Positions 19,940 through 29,245 of a stretch of 64,000 nt of DNA are shown piece by piece. The stretch is from NCBI RefSeq assembly GCF_023156535.1, contig NZ_JALNMH010000007.1, positions 62,001 through 126,000 of the forward strand. The letters run 5' to 3'. The notes under the pieces were generated by a model. That model made no database searches. It was not told where the DNA came from and worked only from the letters and a program-made list of their open reading frames with translations. A program made the position numbers and the translations under genes. Each line of letters opens with the position of its first letter. The stretch's first letter is position 1. The DNA comes from Pseudomarimonas salicorniae. Its GTDB lineage: Bacteria; Pseudomonadota; Gammaproteobacteria; Xanthomonadales; Xanthomonadaceae.

Positions 19940-20295
19940 TCGGTCACACTCCTTCAGGAAACACAGCAGCATCTACCCGGCCCATCGCAGACTTCACGGG
20001 GACTGGACAAGGGCAAGTATACCGGCGGGGACGCGGGCCGGACCTGCCGACCGGCTCAAACATCGGCATCGGGATATCCCCGGGGGCCGGGTGGGATTGG
20101 GGCGCTGGGCCTGCGCAAGGCTTGATCCGATTCATACCGGCCTGGCTTCGGGATGCCGCCTGGGACGGATGCGACACCTCGTGCCCGAGTGTAGTGGAAC
20201 CCCTGATCCGGTTCTGAATGCGGAGTTAATCCTCCCGACTGCCGGCGCACATCGGCGGCATGACCGGTACAATCGCGACCCGAATCCCGCCGATA
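19940..20295. other. Divergent promoter region
   Basis: This 356-base stretch separates two divergent starts and carries no convincing open frame. On the minus strand TATACT (complement at about 20015-20020) could serve as a -10 for the secreted-protein gene, without a well-placed -35. On the plus strand TACAAT at 20268-20273 fits a -10 for the small exported protein gene. No repeat module is present. Confidence 0.45.
20268..20273 (+). promoter_or_regulatory. Probable -10 box for the small exported protein gene
   Basis: TACAAT in the context CGGTACAATCGCG is a near-consensus sigma-70 -10 element. It would start transcription near 20280. That lies downstream of the ATG at 20260, which argues for translation from the GTG at 20296 or 20308. 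No good -35 is visible at 16-18 bases. Confidence 0.4.
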
Positions 20296-20796
20296 GTGAG
20301 TCTGCCCGTGCGCCTGGTCGTCGTTTTCATGCTTTTTGCACTGCTCGTTTCCCACGTTTCGGCCCGGGAGTTCTCCTCGCTGGAAGAGCGCATGAGCGCG
20401 GCGGAGTTCAGGGCAGCCGGTCTGGACAAGCTCAGCGCGGAAGAACTGGCGGCGCTCAACGCCTGGATCCGCGGCGACCGCGCACTGGCGCCCGCCACGG
20501 GTGGCGCGCCGCTCCCGCAGAGCGTGGCCGAGACCGACCGTCGCGGCCTGAGCAACACGACTGGTTACGGCGACGTGATCGAGTCCCGTATCCAGGGCAA
20601 GTTCAAGGGCTGGAACGGCACCAGGACCACCTTCGAGCTGGAGAACGGCATGGTGTGGAAATCCACCGACCCGGCCGCCAAGCTGGCCGTGAACCTGGTC
20701 GACCCGGTGGTGCGCATCACCCCGGGCTTCATGGACGCGTGGTTCCTGCAGGTCGAGGGCTATAACGCCAAGGTCCGCGTCAAGCGCCTCAAGTAG
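20296..20796 (+). CDS. Small exported protein of unknown function
   Basis: Reading from the GTG at 20296 gives 166 residues (VSLPVRLVVVFMLFALLVSH); a GTG four codons later is an equally good start. An ATG at 20260 is in frame but lies at or before the likely promoter -10 box. Residues about 5-22 form a signal peptide ending near SHVSA. The mature protein has a helical segment with SLEERMSAAEFRAAGLDKLS and ELAALNAWIRGD, followed by a beta-rich half (IQGKFKGWNGTRTTFELENG, VVRITPGFMDAWFLQVEG). I cannot name the family; similar two-part proteins are common as hypothetical secreted proteins in xanthomonads. The gene ends convergently with hrpA, the two coding regions overlapping by 8 bases. Confidence 0.75.
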   Translation: MSLPVRLVVVFMLFALLVSHVSAREFSSLEERMSAAEFRAAGLDKLSAEELAALNAWIRGDRALAPATGGAPLPQSVAETDRRGLSNTTGYGDVIESRIQGKFKGWNGTRTTFELENGMVWKSTDPAAKLAVNLVDPVVRITPGFMDAWFLQVEGYNAKVRVKRLK

Positions 20797-23700
20797 GCGC
20801 CGGCAGGTCCTCCAGCAGCCGGGCCAGCCGCTTCGGCGAGACCGGCTCGGCGGTGCCGAGCTCCTGGGCGAACAGCGAGACGCGCAGCTCCTCCAGCGCC
20901 CAGCGCAGGTCCCACCAGGCCGACGGGCGGCGATCCGCGGCATAGGCTTCGAGCCGCTGCTGGAACGGCAGCAGCTCCAGCATCCGTGTCTGGTCGCGGC
21001 CCGGATCGCGCGCCAGCCGCTCGGCGCGCAGTTGCATGGCCCTGAGGTAACGCGGAAAGTGCTGCAGCCGCTCGGCCGGCGTCTCGCGCAGGAAGCCCGG
21101 GTGGACCAGCGACTCGAGCTGGGCTGAGAGATCGTCGTAGTTGGCCTTGGCGAAGCCGACCAGGGGCGGCTTCAGGGCCGGTCTCAGCTCGGCGTACAGG
21201 GCAAGGATCTGCTCGGCGAGCTTGAGCCGCTCCATCGCCGCCGCGAACAGCCCGCGGCGGACCTCCTCGCGCAGCGCGGCAAAGGCCTCGGCGTCGCGGA
21301 TCCCGCCCAGCGGGCGGTTGCTGACCGCAAGGAAGGCCGACTCGACGATGTCGCCGCGTAGCCGCTCCTGCGATTCGATCGCGGCGTAGAGCAGGCCGAG
21401 CTTGGGACTGACCGGCAGCTGCTTGCGCGCCTGCTTGACCGCATCCTGCAGACCCAGCCGCAGCAGGCGGCGTACGCCCTCCGGGTGCTCACGCTCGGCC
21501 TCCTGCCGGTCGGCGCGGATCTCCAGCGCGACGCTGTCCCCGCGGTCGACCAGGGTGGGAAACGCGGGCACGCCCGCCTCGCCCTTGATCTGCTTGGGCA
21601 CCGGATCAGCGGGAAAATCGGTGAGCCCGTCGCGCGCCATGCCTCGCGAGACCCGCGCGGCAAACGCCGCCTCGGCCTTGCCGCCGAATTGCGCGCGCAG
21701 CGAATCGAGGTCGCGCGAAGCCGCCAGCTCGCGGCGCCCATCGCGATCCAGAAGGCACAGACGGAAGCGCAAATGCGCGGGCAGCGCCTCGGGACTGAAG
21801 TCAGCGCCGCCGATCTCGGCGCCGGTGGCGCGCTTGAGGAAACGCGCCAGCTCGCCCTCGAAGACGTCGGCGGTCGGCGCGGGATAGGCCTCGAAGAAGG
21901 CCTGGGCGAAGTCCGGCGCCGGGACGAAGTTGCGCCGCAGCGCCTTGGGCAGGCCGCGGATCAGCTCGGTGGCGCGCTCGGCAGCAAAGCCCGGCACCAG
22001 CCAGGTCAGGCGCACCGGATCCAGCGCGTTGAGCAGGTGCAGGGGCACGTCGACGGTGACGCCGTCCTCCTCACTGCCCGGCTCGAAGCGGTAGCTGAGC
22101 GCCAGCCGCGCCTCGCCCAGCGGCAGGAACTTGGGGAAGCGATCCTGTTCGCCGCCCTCGCCGGGCATCAGGTCGACGACGCTCCACTCCAGCGCCGCCT
22201 GCTCGGCCTTCGGGAGCTTGCGGTACCAGGTATCCAGACCACCGGCCGAGTTGATCTCCGGCGGCAGCCGATCGAGATACCAGCGCGCCTGCCAGTCCTC
22301 GTCGGCGACGAGCCCGGCGCGGCGCAGCTTGGCCTCCTCCTCGCGCGCCTTCTCCAGCGTCTTCAGGTTGCGCTCGACGAAGCCGCAGCGGGTGTTTATC
22401 TCGCCGGGCAGCAGCCCCTCGCGGACGAAGATCTCGCGCGCCTCGTCCGGATACAGGCCGCCGTAGTGGACCGGCCGCTTGGGCATCAGCACCAGACCGA
22501 ACAGGCTGATCTGCTCGGAGCCGATCACCCGGCCCTGAGCGCGCGACCAGTGCGGATCGAAGTGCTTGCGCGAAACCAGATGCTCAGCCTGCTCGACGAC
22601 CCACTCCGGCTCGATCCGCGCACAGGTGAGGGCGTAGACGCGCTGGGTGTCCAGCAGCACCGCCGAGAGCAGCCAGTTGGGCGGCTGCTTGGCCAGCTTC
22701 GAACCGGGGAAGATCGCGAAGCGTCGCTGTCGCGGCGCCTCGAAGACGCCTTTTTCTATCTTGTGGCCGACCTGCATCGGCATGCCGGCGATCAGCGCGC
22801 GATGCAGTGCGCCGTAGTCGGCCGCCGCCTCGTTCTGCGTCCAGCCGGCCTCGCGGGCCAGCAGCAGCAGCTGCCGGTGCAGCTCGCGCCATTCGCGCAT
22901 GCGCAGGAAGGACAGGAACTGCTTGCCGCACCAGTCGCGCAGCTTCGACTGGGTCAGCGCCTCGTGCTGCGCGCGGTAGGCCTCCCACAGGTTGAGGATG
23001 CCGACGAACTCCGACTTGGCATCGGCGAACTGCGCATGCGCGGTGTCCGCGGCGCCCCGCGCGTCGGCCGGACGCTCGCGCGGGTCCTGGATGCTCAGGA
23101 AGGCAGCAATCACCAGCAGCTCGCGCAGCACCCCGATCTCGTGCGCGGCGATCAGCATGCGCGAGAGCTTCACGTCCACCGGCCAGCGCGCCATCTGCCG
23201 GCCAGTGGGGGTCAGCCGGCGCTCCTTGTCCACCGCACCCAGTTCCACCAGCTGCTGCCAGCCTTCGGCCACCGCCCGCGGATCGGGCGGGTCGATGAAG
23301 GGGAAGGCGTCGACCTGGCCGAGGCCCAGCGAGAGCATGCGCAGGATCACCCCGGCCAGCGCGGCGCGGCGGATCTCTGGATCGGTGAAGGCCGGGCGGG
23401 CCTGGTAGTCGCTTTCGTCGTAGAGGCGGTAGCAGATGCCCTCGGAGATGCGCCCGCAGCGTCCCTTGCGCTGGTCTGCCGCGGCGCGGGAGATCGGCTC
23501 GATGTGCAGCCGATCAAGCTTCTGCCGCGGGCTGTAGCGCTTGACCCGCGCCGTGCCCGGGTCGATCACGTAGCGGATCCGCGGCACCGTCAGCGAGGTT
23601 TCGGCGACATTGGTCGCCAGCACGATGCGCCGCTTGGGCCCGGGCCGGAACACCCGGTCCTGGTCGCGCGCCGAGAGCCGCGCGTAGAGGGGGGCCACCT

Positions 23701-24652
23701 CGGTCTCGCGGTACTTGCGCTGCTCCAGCGCCCGGTGCAGCTCGTGGATCTCGCGCTCGCCGGGCAGGAAGATGAGGATGTCGCCCAGCCGGTCACCGCG
23801 GGTGATCTCGTCCACTGTGGCGACGATGTGCTCGGTCGGCGAGCGCGCCTCGCGCACCGCCTCGCCGGACTCGTCCTCGATCGCCACCCCGCCGTGCGGC
23901 GGCCGGTAGCGCACCTCGACCGGGTAGCTGCGGCCCTCGACGCTGAGCACCGGCGCGTCGTCGAAATGCCGGGCAAAGCGCTCGGTGTCGATGGTCGCCG
24001 AGGTGACGATCAGCTTCAGGTCACGCCGCTTGCGCAGCAGGCCTTTCAGATAACCGAGCAGGAAGTCGATGTTCAGGCTGCGCTCGTGGGCCTCGTCGAG
24101 GATGATCGTGTCGTAGCGCGACAGGAAGCGATCCGACTGGATCTCGGCAAGCAGGATGCCGTCGGTCATGAACTTGATCGCGGTGTCCTCGCGCACCTGC
24201 TCGGTGAAGCGCACCTGGTAGCCGACCACGCCGCCCAGCTCCACCTGCAGTTCCTCGGCCACGCGCCGCGCCACCGAGCGCGCCGCGATGCGCCTGGGTT
24301 GGGTGCAGCCGATCATCCCGGCCGCGCCGCGCCCGGCGGCAAGGCACAGCTTGGGCAGCTGGGTGGTCTTGCCCGAGCCGGTCTCGCCGGCGATCACCAG
24401 CACCTGGTGCTTGCTGATCAGCTCGACGATCCTTTCGGCCTCGCGCGAGACCGGCAGATCCTCCGGGAACGCCGGGGTCGGCAGGCGCTCGGCGCGCGCC
24501 GCCACGGCGGCCTTCGAAGCCTCGATCTCGGCAAGCAGGCGTGCCTGGGCCTCGGCATCGGGCTTTTGCTGCAGCTGGCTGGCCCGGCGGCGCAGCCGGC
24601 CGTAGTCGCGGGTGGCGACGCCACGCAGATTGGGTCGGGATCCTGGGCTCAT
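20789..24652 (-). CDS. hrpA: ATP-dependent RNA helicase HrpA
   Basis: A 1287-residue DEAH-box helicase, close to E. coli HrpA (about 1300). Walker A is GETGSGKTTQ near residue 90, followed by TQPRRIAARSVARRVAEEL, the DEAH box LDEAHERSLNIDFLLGYLK near 185, TSATID, and QRKGRCGRISEGICYRLYDE (motif VI). The long HrpA-specific C-terminal region (DUF3418-like) fills the second half. I chose the ATG at 24652 (MSPGSRPNLRG); the open frame reaches 24823, but that would run into the dps promoter and coding start. HrpA has been linked to mRNA processing and rescue of colliding ribosomes; this is family knowledge. It is divergent from dps (142 bases). Confidence 0.93.
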   Translation of the reverse strand: MSPGSRPNLRGVATRDYGRLRRRASQLQQKPDAEAQARLLAEIEASKAAVAARAERLPTPAFPEDLPVSREAERIVELISKHQVLVIAGETGSGKTTQLPKLCLAAGRGAAGMIGCTQPRRIAARSVARRVAEELQVELGGVVGYQVRFTEQVREDTAIKFMTDGILLAEIQSDRFLSRYDTIILDEAHERSLNIDFLLGYLKGLLRKRRDLKLIVTSATIDTERFARHFDDAPVLSVEGRSYPVEVRYRPPHGGVAIEDESGEAVREARSPTEHIVATVDEITRGDRLGDILIFLPGEREIHELHRALEQRKYRETEVAPLYARLSARDQDRVFRPGPKRRIVLATNVAETSLTVPRIRYVIDPGTARVKRYSPRQKLDRLHIEPISRAAADQRKGRCGRISEGICYRLYDESDYQARPAFTDPEIRRAALAGVILRMLSLGLGQVDAFPFIDPPDPRAVAEGWQQLVELGAVDKERRLTPTGRQMARWPVDVKLSRMLIAAHEIGVLRELLVIAAFLSIQDPRERPADARGAADTAHAQFADAKSEFVGILNLWEAYRAQHEALTQSKLRDWCGKQFLSFLRMREWRELHRQLLLLAREAGWTQNEAAADYGALHRALIAGMPMQVGHKIEKGVFEAPRQRRFAIFPGSKLAKQPPNWLLSAVLLDTQRVYALTCARIEPEWVVEQAEHLVSRKHFDPHWSRAQGRVIGSEQISLFGLVLMPKRPVHYGGLYPDEAREIFVREGLLPGEINTRCGFVERNLKTLEKAREEEAKLRRAGLVADEDWQARWYLDRLPPEINSAGGLDTWYRKLPKAEQAALEWSVVDLMPGEGGEQDRFPKFLPLGEARLALSYRFEPGSEEDGVTVDVPLHLLNALDPVRLTWLVPGFAAERATELIRGLPKALRRNFVPAPDFAQAFFEAYPAPTADVFEGELARFLKRATGAEIGGADFSPEALPAHLRFRLCLLDRDGRRELAASRDLDSLRAQFGGKAEAAFAARVSRGMARDGLTDFPADPVPKQIKGEAGVPAFPTLVDRGDSVALEIRADRQEAEREHPEGVRRLLRLGLQDAVKQARKQLPVSPKLGLLYAAIESQERLRGDIVESAFLAVSNRPLGGIRDAEAFAALREEVRRGLFAAAMERLKLAEQILALYAELRPALKPPLVGFAKANYDDLSAQLESLVHPGFLRETPAERLQHFPRYLRAMQLRAERLARDPGRDQTRMLELLPFQQRLEAYAADRRPSAWWDLRWALEELRVSLFAQELGTAEPVSPKRLARLLEDLPAPT

Positions 24653-24794
24653 GCAGAAGGCGGGGTCGGCAGCCCGCGCCAGTCGGCGGGGGACGAAGAT
24701 GAAGGCGGCCAGACCGGGCGGCGTGCGATCACGCCGGTCTGGCGGAAGGGATCGTAAGCTTACCGGCAGTTTCGACCCCGTGAGGAGCTTCAGG

Positions 24795-25271
24795 ATGAAG
24801 ATCGACATCGGCATCACCGACACACAGCGGCGCGAAATCGCCGAGGACCTGTCCCGCCTGCTCGCCGACAGCTATGGGCTCTACCTCAAGACCCACAACT
24901 TCCACTGGAACGTGACGGGCCCGATGTTCAATACCCTGCACCTGATGTTCGAGACCCAGTACACCGAACAGTGGACGGCGCTCGACGAGATCGCCGAGCG
25001 CATCCGCGCCCTGGGCCACCGCGCGCCGGGCTCGTACAGCGAGTTCGCGAGTCTCACCACCATCAACGACGACGCCAGCAGCGTCGAGGCCGGTGACTGG
25101 AAGGGCATGGTCAAGGCCCTGGTGCTCGGCAACGAAGCGGTCTGCCGCACGGCGCGCAAGGCCTTCGACGCGGTCAACAAGGCCGATGACCAGCCCAGCG
25201 CCGACCTGCTGACCCAGCGACTGCAGATCCACGAGAAGAATGCCTGGATGCTGCGCTCGCTGCTGGAATAG
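24795..25271 (+). CDS. dps: Dps-family ferritin-like DNA-protection protein
   Basis: A 158-residue Dps protein with a strong GAGGAG Shine-Dalgarno before the ATG at 24795. The ferroxidase-site signature is visible: H and W in KTHNFHWNVTGPMF, D and E in ETQYTEQWTALDEIAERIRALG, and the conserved G-x-x-A-P/PGSYSEF stretch. Dps dodecamers oxidise Fe(II) with peroxide, store iron and protect DNA in starvation or oxidative stress. The gene is monocistronic by position: divergent from hrpA and followed by repeat unit 2, whose left terminal repeat begins 32 bases after the stop. Confidence 0.95.
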   Translation: MKIDIGITDTQRREIAEDLSRLLADSYGLYLKTHNFHWNVTGPMFNTLHLMFETQYTEQWTALDEIAERIRALGHRAPGSYSEFASLTTINDDASSVEAGDWKGMVKALVLGNEAVCRTARKAFDAVNKADDQPSADLLTQRLQIHEKNAWMLRSLLE

Positions 25272-25303
25272 CCCCCCGCGGTCAGGGTCCGGGGTGGCGC
25301 GTT

Positions 25304-25719
25304 GCGGGCGCAATCCGGACATTCATAGGGTGCGGCTTGCCGCACCGGGCATACCTTCCAAACGCCCGTATCGGTGCGCCAAGGCACACCCTATGGGGCT
25401 TCGCCGACGCGCAACGAAGCCCGACTGTGGGAGCGTCCTTGGGCGCGACCGCGGAAATCCGCTCTGGCCGCGGTCTGTGGTGAATCCTTAGCGCTGCGGT
25501 CGCGCCCAAGGGCGCTCCCACAGTCGGGTCTCGTTGAGTTGCGAGAATGCGGTCGAAAGAGGGCGGGATTCAGACGCGCCGGAAGGGCGCAAACCGGCCC
25601 TTACAGCGCCGTTGCGTGTAGGAGCCAGCTTGCTGGCGATAGGCGCTCCGGATGGGACGATCGCCAGCAAGCTGGCTCCTACTGCGGGTTTTGCGGAAGG
25701 TCTGCTTCGCGCCCTTTCC
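25304..25719. repeat. Composite intergenic repeat, unit 2 (E-A-B-C-E')
   Basis: The full 416-base architecture. E is at 25304-25326 and E' at 25699-25719 (GGTCTGCTTCGCGCCC). Module A (25320-25398) opens CATAGGGTGCGG and closes CACACCCTATGGGG. The linker CGCAACGAAGCCCGACT follows. Module B (25422-25527) is a long palindrome with arms CTGTGGGAGCGTCCTTGGGC and GCCCAAGGGCGCTCCCACAG. Module C (25617-25683) is a near-perfect 23-base inverted repeat with arms GTAGGAGCCAGCTTGCTGGC; this resembles Pseudomonas-type REP sequences. The unit fills most of the 541 bases between dps and abgT. Spurious open frames run through it (for example 25374-26381) because the palindromes lack stops. Confidence 0.85.
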
Positions 25720-25812
25720 TCGCCTTGTCGCCTCGCGCCGCCGAGTCGCCGCTTGGCTACTGTTCAGGTTCCGGGTTAGGGTGCGCGCTTTGTCACCGCG
25801 GAAACCGACCGT

Positions 25813-27390
25813 ATGAGCGAAGCCACCCTGGACCCGCCCCGCGGCCTTGTCGCCCGAGCCCTCGATTGGGTCGAGCGGGTCGGAAACAAGCTGCCCGACC
25901 CGGCCGTGCTGTTCCTGCTGCTGATGATCGTGGTCTGGGTGGCCTCCTGGCTGCTCTCCGGCATGAGCTTCGCCGAGATCGACCCGCGCACCGGCAAGGC
26001 GATCACCATCAACAACCTGCTTGCCGGCAGCGCGCTGACCGGCTTCATGGCTCAGATGGTCAGCACCTTCGTCAACTTCCCGCCGCTGGGCGTGGTGCTG
26101 GTGGCCATGCTTGGCCTCGGCGTTGCCGAGCACACCGGCTTCATCAACGCCGCGCTGCGCGCCCTGCTCAGTGTCACCCCGCGCATGCTGCTGACCCCGG
26201 CCCTGATCGGCGTCGGCATCCTCAGCCATATCGCGGTCGATGCCGGCTACGTGCTGGTGATCCCCCTCGGCGCGGTGATCTTCTATGCCGCGGGGCGCCA
26301 CCCGCTCGCCGGCATCGCGGCGGCCTTCGCCGGCGTCTCGGGGGGCTTCTCGGCGACCTTCTTCCTGCCCTCCAGCCTTGATCCGCTGCTCTCCGGCCTG
26401 ACCCAGTCCGCGGCGCACCTGATCGACCCCAGCGTGGTGGTCAATCCGCTGAACAACTTCTACTTCACCAGCGCATCGACCCTGCTGATCATGCTGGTCG
26501 GCTGGTTCCTGACCGACAGGGTGATCGAGCCGCGGCTGACCAAGACAAAGGTGGACGGCGATCCCGCCGGCCTGCCGAAGATGGACGACCTGACCGCGGC
26601 GGAAAAGCGTGGCCTGGCCTGGGCGATCGGTGCGATGGCCCTGACCGCCGCCCTGTTCATCCTCACCCTGCTGCCCGAGACCTCGCCCTGGCGGGCGCCG
26701 GCAGGCACCCCGCTGCTCGCTGGCCAGAGCGATCTGCTGGTCTCCCAAGCCCCGCTGATGCAGTCGATCGTCCCCCTGATCTTCATCTTCTTCCTGGTGC
26801 CCGGCGTGATGTATGGCTATGTCTCGGGCAGCGCGAAGTCGCACCGCGACATCATCGCCGGCATGGCCAAGGCGATGAGCGGGATGGGCTACTACGTTGT
26901 CATGGCCTTCTTCTGCGCGCAGTTCATCTACGCCTTCGGCCAGAGCAATCTCGGCGCGCTGCTGGCGATCAAGGGCGCCAACCTGCTCCAGACCATGGGT
27001 CTGCCGATGTCGATGACCCTGGTCGGCATCGTCCTGCTCTCCGGCTTCGTCAACCTGCTGGTGGGCTCGGCCTCGGCCAAGTGGGCCCTGATCGGCGCCA
27101 TCATGGTGCCGATGCTGATGCAACTCGGCGTCTCCCCGGACCTGACCCAGGCCGCCTACCGCGTCGGCGATTCCAGCACCAACATCATCACCCCGCTGCT
27201 GCCCTACTTCCCGCTGATCGTGGTGTTCTGCCGCAAGTATGTGCAGAACAGCGGCATCGGCACCCTGGTCGCCCTGATGCTGCCCTACTCGGTGACCCTG
27301 CTGGTGATCTGGACGACCTTCCTGATCGGCTTCTGGGCACTCGGCATCCCGCTCGGCGTGGGCGCGACATATTCCTATCCGGCCGGCTGA
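25813..27390 (+). CDS. AbgT-family transporter
   Basis: A 525-residue inner-membrane protein of the AbgT family, about 508-530 residues being usual. Hydrophobic segments are spread along the whole length. The family-typical N-terminal part reads ERVGNKLPDPAVLFLLLMI, and the stretch SHIAVDAGYVLVIPLGAVIF is characteristic. Near the C-terminus GSASAKWALIGAIMVPMLMQ and YRVGDSSTNIITPLLPYFPL form the conserved re-entrant region. Family members import p-aminobenzoyl-glutamate (a folate breakdown product) in E. coli, or export sulfonamides in Neisseria and Alcanivorax; direction and substrate cannot be decided here. No abgA/abgB hydrolase genes are adjacent. A perfect GC-rich hairpin follows the stop. 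Confidence 0.9.
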   Translation: MSEATLDPPRGLVARALDWVERVGNKLPDPAVLFLLLMIVVWVASWLLSGMSFAEIDPRTGKAITINNLLAGSALTGFMAQMVSTFVNFPPLGVVLVAMLGLGVAEHTGFINAALRALLSVTPRMLLTPALIGVGILSHIAVDAGYVLVIPLGAVIFYAAGRHPLAGIAAAFAGVSGGFSATFFLPSSLDPLLSGLTQSAAHLIDPSVVVNPLNNFYFTSASTLLIMLVGWFLTDRVIEPRLTKTKVDGDPAGLPKMDDLTAAEKRGLAWAIGAMALTAALFILTLLPETSPWRAPAGTPLLAGQSDLLVSQAPLMQSIVPLIFIFFLVPGVMYGYVSGSAKSHRDIIAGMAKAMSGMGYYVVMAFFCAQFIYAFGQSNLGALLAIKGANLLQTMGLPMSMTLVGIVLLSGFVNLLVGSASAKWALIGAIMVPMLMQLGVSPDLTQAAYRVGDSSTNIITPLLPYFPLIVVFCRKYVQNSGIGTLVALMLPYSVTLLVIWTTFLIGFWALGIPLGVGATYSYPAG

Positions 27391-27401
27391 CCCAACCCGC
27401 C

Positions 27402-27429
27402 CGCGCCGCGGTCGGCGTACCGCGGCGCG
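27402..27429 (+). terminator. Perfect 11-bp hairpin after the AbgT gene
   Basis: CGCGCCGCGGT (27402-27412) pairs exactly with ACCGCGGCGCG (27419-27429) across a 6-base loop, 12 bases after the stop codon. There is no U-run, so it may act as a transcript-stabilising stem or a weak terminator. Confidence 0.5.
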
Positions 27430-27529
27430 CATTGACTTGACCCGGGGCCGGGGGTAAACACGGCCGCACCCGTTCCACGGCCGCCGCCGAGAGCCGGCGT
27501 CCGATCCTCGACACAGGAGTTCCACGCGC

Positions 27530-29107
27530 TTGGCCACTTCCTCCCACGCCGCCGAAGAGGGCAAGACCCTGCTCGGCCATCCCCGCGGACTGTTCGTCCT
27601 GTTCTTCGCCGAGATGTGGGAGCGCTTCTCCTACTACGGCATGCGCGGCCTGCTGATCTTCTACCTGGTCCAGCACTGGATGTTCTCGGACAGCGAGGCA
27701 TCGGTGATCTATGGCGCCTATACCGCGCTGGTCTACATCACGCCGGTGATCGGCGGCTATCTCGCCGACCGCTACCTCGGCCAGCGCAAGGCGGTGCTGT
27801 TCGGCGCGGTGATGCTGACCATCGGCCATGGCCTGATGGCGGTGGAGGGCGACGGAGGCCAGCAGGGCTTCGCGATCAGCGTGTTCTGGCTGGCGCTGTC
27901 CTTCATCATCGTCGGCTCGGGCTTCCTCAAGGCCAACATCTCGGTGATCGTCGGCCAGCTCTACAGCCGCACCGATATCCGCCGTGATCCGGCGTACACG
28001 ATCTTCTACATGGGCATCAACCTCGGCGCGGCGCTGGGTGCGATCGTCGCCGGCTGGCTGGGCCAGACCTACGGCTGGGCCTACGGCTTCGGCGCCGCCG
28101 GCATCGGCATGCTGCTCGGCCTGCTGGTCTTCATCTGGGGCAAGCCGATGCTGCTCGGCCGCGGCGAGTCGCGTTTTCCGGAGACGCTCGAGAAGCGCGT
28201 CGGCGGCATCCGCTTCGAGTGGGTGCTCTACGCCCTGAGCTTCGCCTTCGTCGGCGTGGTCTGGCTGCTGATCCAGAACCAGGACCTGGTCGGCTGGATG
28301 CTCGGCATCGCCGGCATCATCCTCGTCGGCTACGTGCTGTTCACCGCGGTGTTCAAGCTGCCGCGCGATGACCGCGACCGGATCTTCGCCGCGATCTACC
28401 TGATTTTCGGCTCGATCCTGTTCTGGGCCCTGTTCGAGCAGGCCGGTTCCTCGCTGAACCTGTACACCGACCGCTCGGTCGACCGGACGATCTTCGGCAT
28501 CGAGGTGCCGGCCGCGGTGTTCCAGTCGATCAACTCGATCTACATCATCCTGTTCGCCCCGGTCTTCGCCTGGCTGTGGACCTGGCTGGCGCGCAAGGGT
28601 CTGGAGCCTTCGGCCCCGGCCAAGTTCGGCATCGGCGTCGTCCAGCTGGGCGCCGGCTTCCTGGTCCTGGTCGCCGGCGCGCATGCCGCAGGCACCGGCA
28701 ACCTGACCCCGGTCCTATTCATCTTCCTGATCTACCTGCTGCACACCACCGGCGAGCTGTGCCTGTCGCCGGTCGGCCTGTCGGCGATGAACCGCCTGGC
28801 ACCGGCCCACCTGGCAGGCCTGATCATGGGCACCTGGTTCTTCGCCTCGGCCACCGGCAACTTCGCCGCCGGCCTGATCGCCTCGGCCACCGGCGCCGAG
28901 GGCGCGGGCGAGGATCGCGTGCTGGAGGTCTACAGCACCGTGGGATGGACCGCGATCGGGGTCGGCGTGGCGATGATCATCATCGCCCCCCTGGTGCGCC
29001 GCCTGATGCACCTCGACACCCTGCGCGACGAGGATGCCCACCTCGCCGGCGAGGCCGAGATGGGCGAGCCATCCGCGGCCGGCGTGCATCCCGCCAGCCG
29101 CAGCTGA
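27530..29107 (+). CDS. POT/PTR2-family proton-coupled oligopeptide transporter
   Basis: A 525-residue major-facilitator protein with the POT signature E-x-x-E-R-F (FFAEMWERFSYYGMRGLL) in helix 1 and the conserved GGYLADRYLGQRKAV and FYMGINLGA segments (PTR2 motifs). About 12-14 hydrophobic helices are spread through the length. It imports di- and tripeptides with protons. The start is a TTG at 27530; CAGGAG lies about 10 bases upstream, and no ATG or GTG gives the conserved N-terminus. It lies between the AbgT gene and an exported amidohydrolase, so peptide or amide scavenging is a reasonable joint theme (inference). A strong terminator follows. Confidence 0.92.
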   Translation: MATSSHAAEEGKTLLGHPRGLFVLFFAEMWERFSYYGMRGLLIFYLVQHWMFSDSEASVIYGAYTALVYITPVIGGYLADRYLGQRKAVLFGAVMLTIGHGLMAVEGDGGQQGFAISVFWLALSFIIVGSGFLKANISVIVGQLYSRTDIRRDPAYTIFYMGINLGAALGAIVAGWLGQTYGWAYGFGAAGIGMLLGLLVFIWGKPMLLGRGESRFPETLEKRVGGIRFEWVLYALSFAFVGVVWLLIQNQDLVGWMLGIAGIILVGYVLFTAVFKLPRDDRDRIFAAIYLIFGSILFWALFEQAGSSLNLYTDRSVDRTIFGIEVPAAVFQSINSIYIILFAPVFAWLWTWLARKGLEPSAPAKFGIGVVQLGAGFLVLVAGAHAAGTGNLTPVLFIFLIYLLHTTGELCLSPVGLSAMNRLAPAHLAGLIMGTWFFASATGNFAAGLIASATGAEGAGEDRVLEVYSTVGWTAIGVGVAMIIIAPLVRRLMHLDTLRDEDAHLAGEAEMGEPSAAGVHPASRS

Positions 29108-29131
29108 GCGGGGCGTCCACGCGCTTGATCC

Positions 29132-29165
29132 GGAACGGCGGGCCTGGCCCGCCGTTCCTCTTTCT
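29132..29165 (+). terminator. Rho-independent terminator after the POT gene
   Basis: GGAACGGCGGGC (29132-29143) pairs perfectly with GCCCGCCGTTCC (29147-29158) around a CTG loop, followed by TCTTTCT. It is 24 bases after the POT stop and is the clearest intrinsic terminator in the window. Confidence 0.85.
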
Positions 29166-29245
29166 GCGGCCCGGCGCATCGCCTCTTCACGCTGCTTTTC
29201 GGTAGCCTTGCGTCCGTGTCGCCCCCTGTTCCGGCCGAATCCTCC

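Noticed and set aside
21485-24757. A 1090-residue plus-strand open frame opposite hrpA.
   Set aside because: Its sequence is low in hydrophobic order and shows no motif, while hrpA in the opposite strand carries every helicase motif. Similar shadows at 15696-17708, 46278-48143 and 2406-3662 were dropped for the same reason.
25422-25527. Module B considered as a tRNA or structured ncRNA gene because of its long stem.
   Set aside because: There is no cloverleaf, no T-loop signature, and the same palindrome recurs at several loci in both orientations with linkers, as expected of a repeat.
25304-25719. Repeat unit considered as a CRISPR array.
   Set aside because: The modules are palindromes of different sequence in fixed order, not one direct repeat separated by unique spacers of equal length, and no cas gene is present.
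25374-26381. An open frame beginning in repeat unit 2 (MRQGTPYGASPTRNEARL) and similar frames at 53433-53741 and on the minus strand up to 44113.
   Set aside because: The related N-termini are translations of modules A and B, not homologous proteins. Such frames are likely to be mis-annotated as hypothetical proteins.
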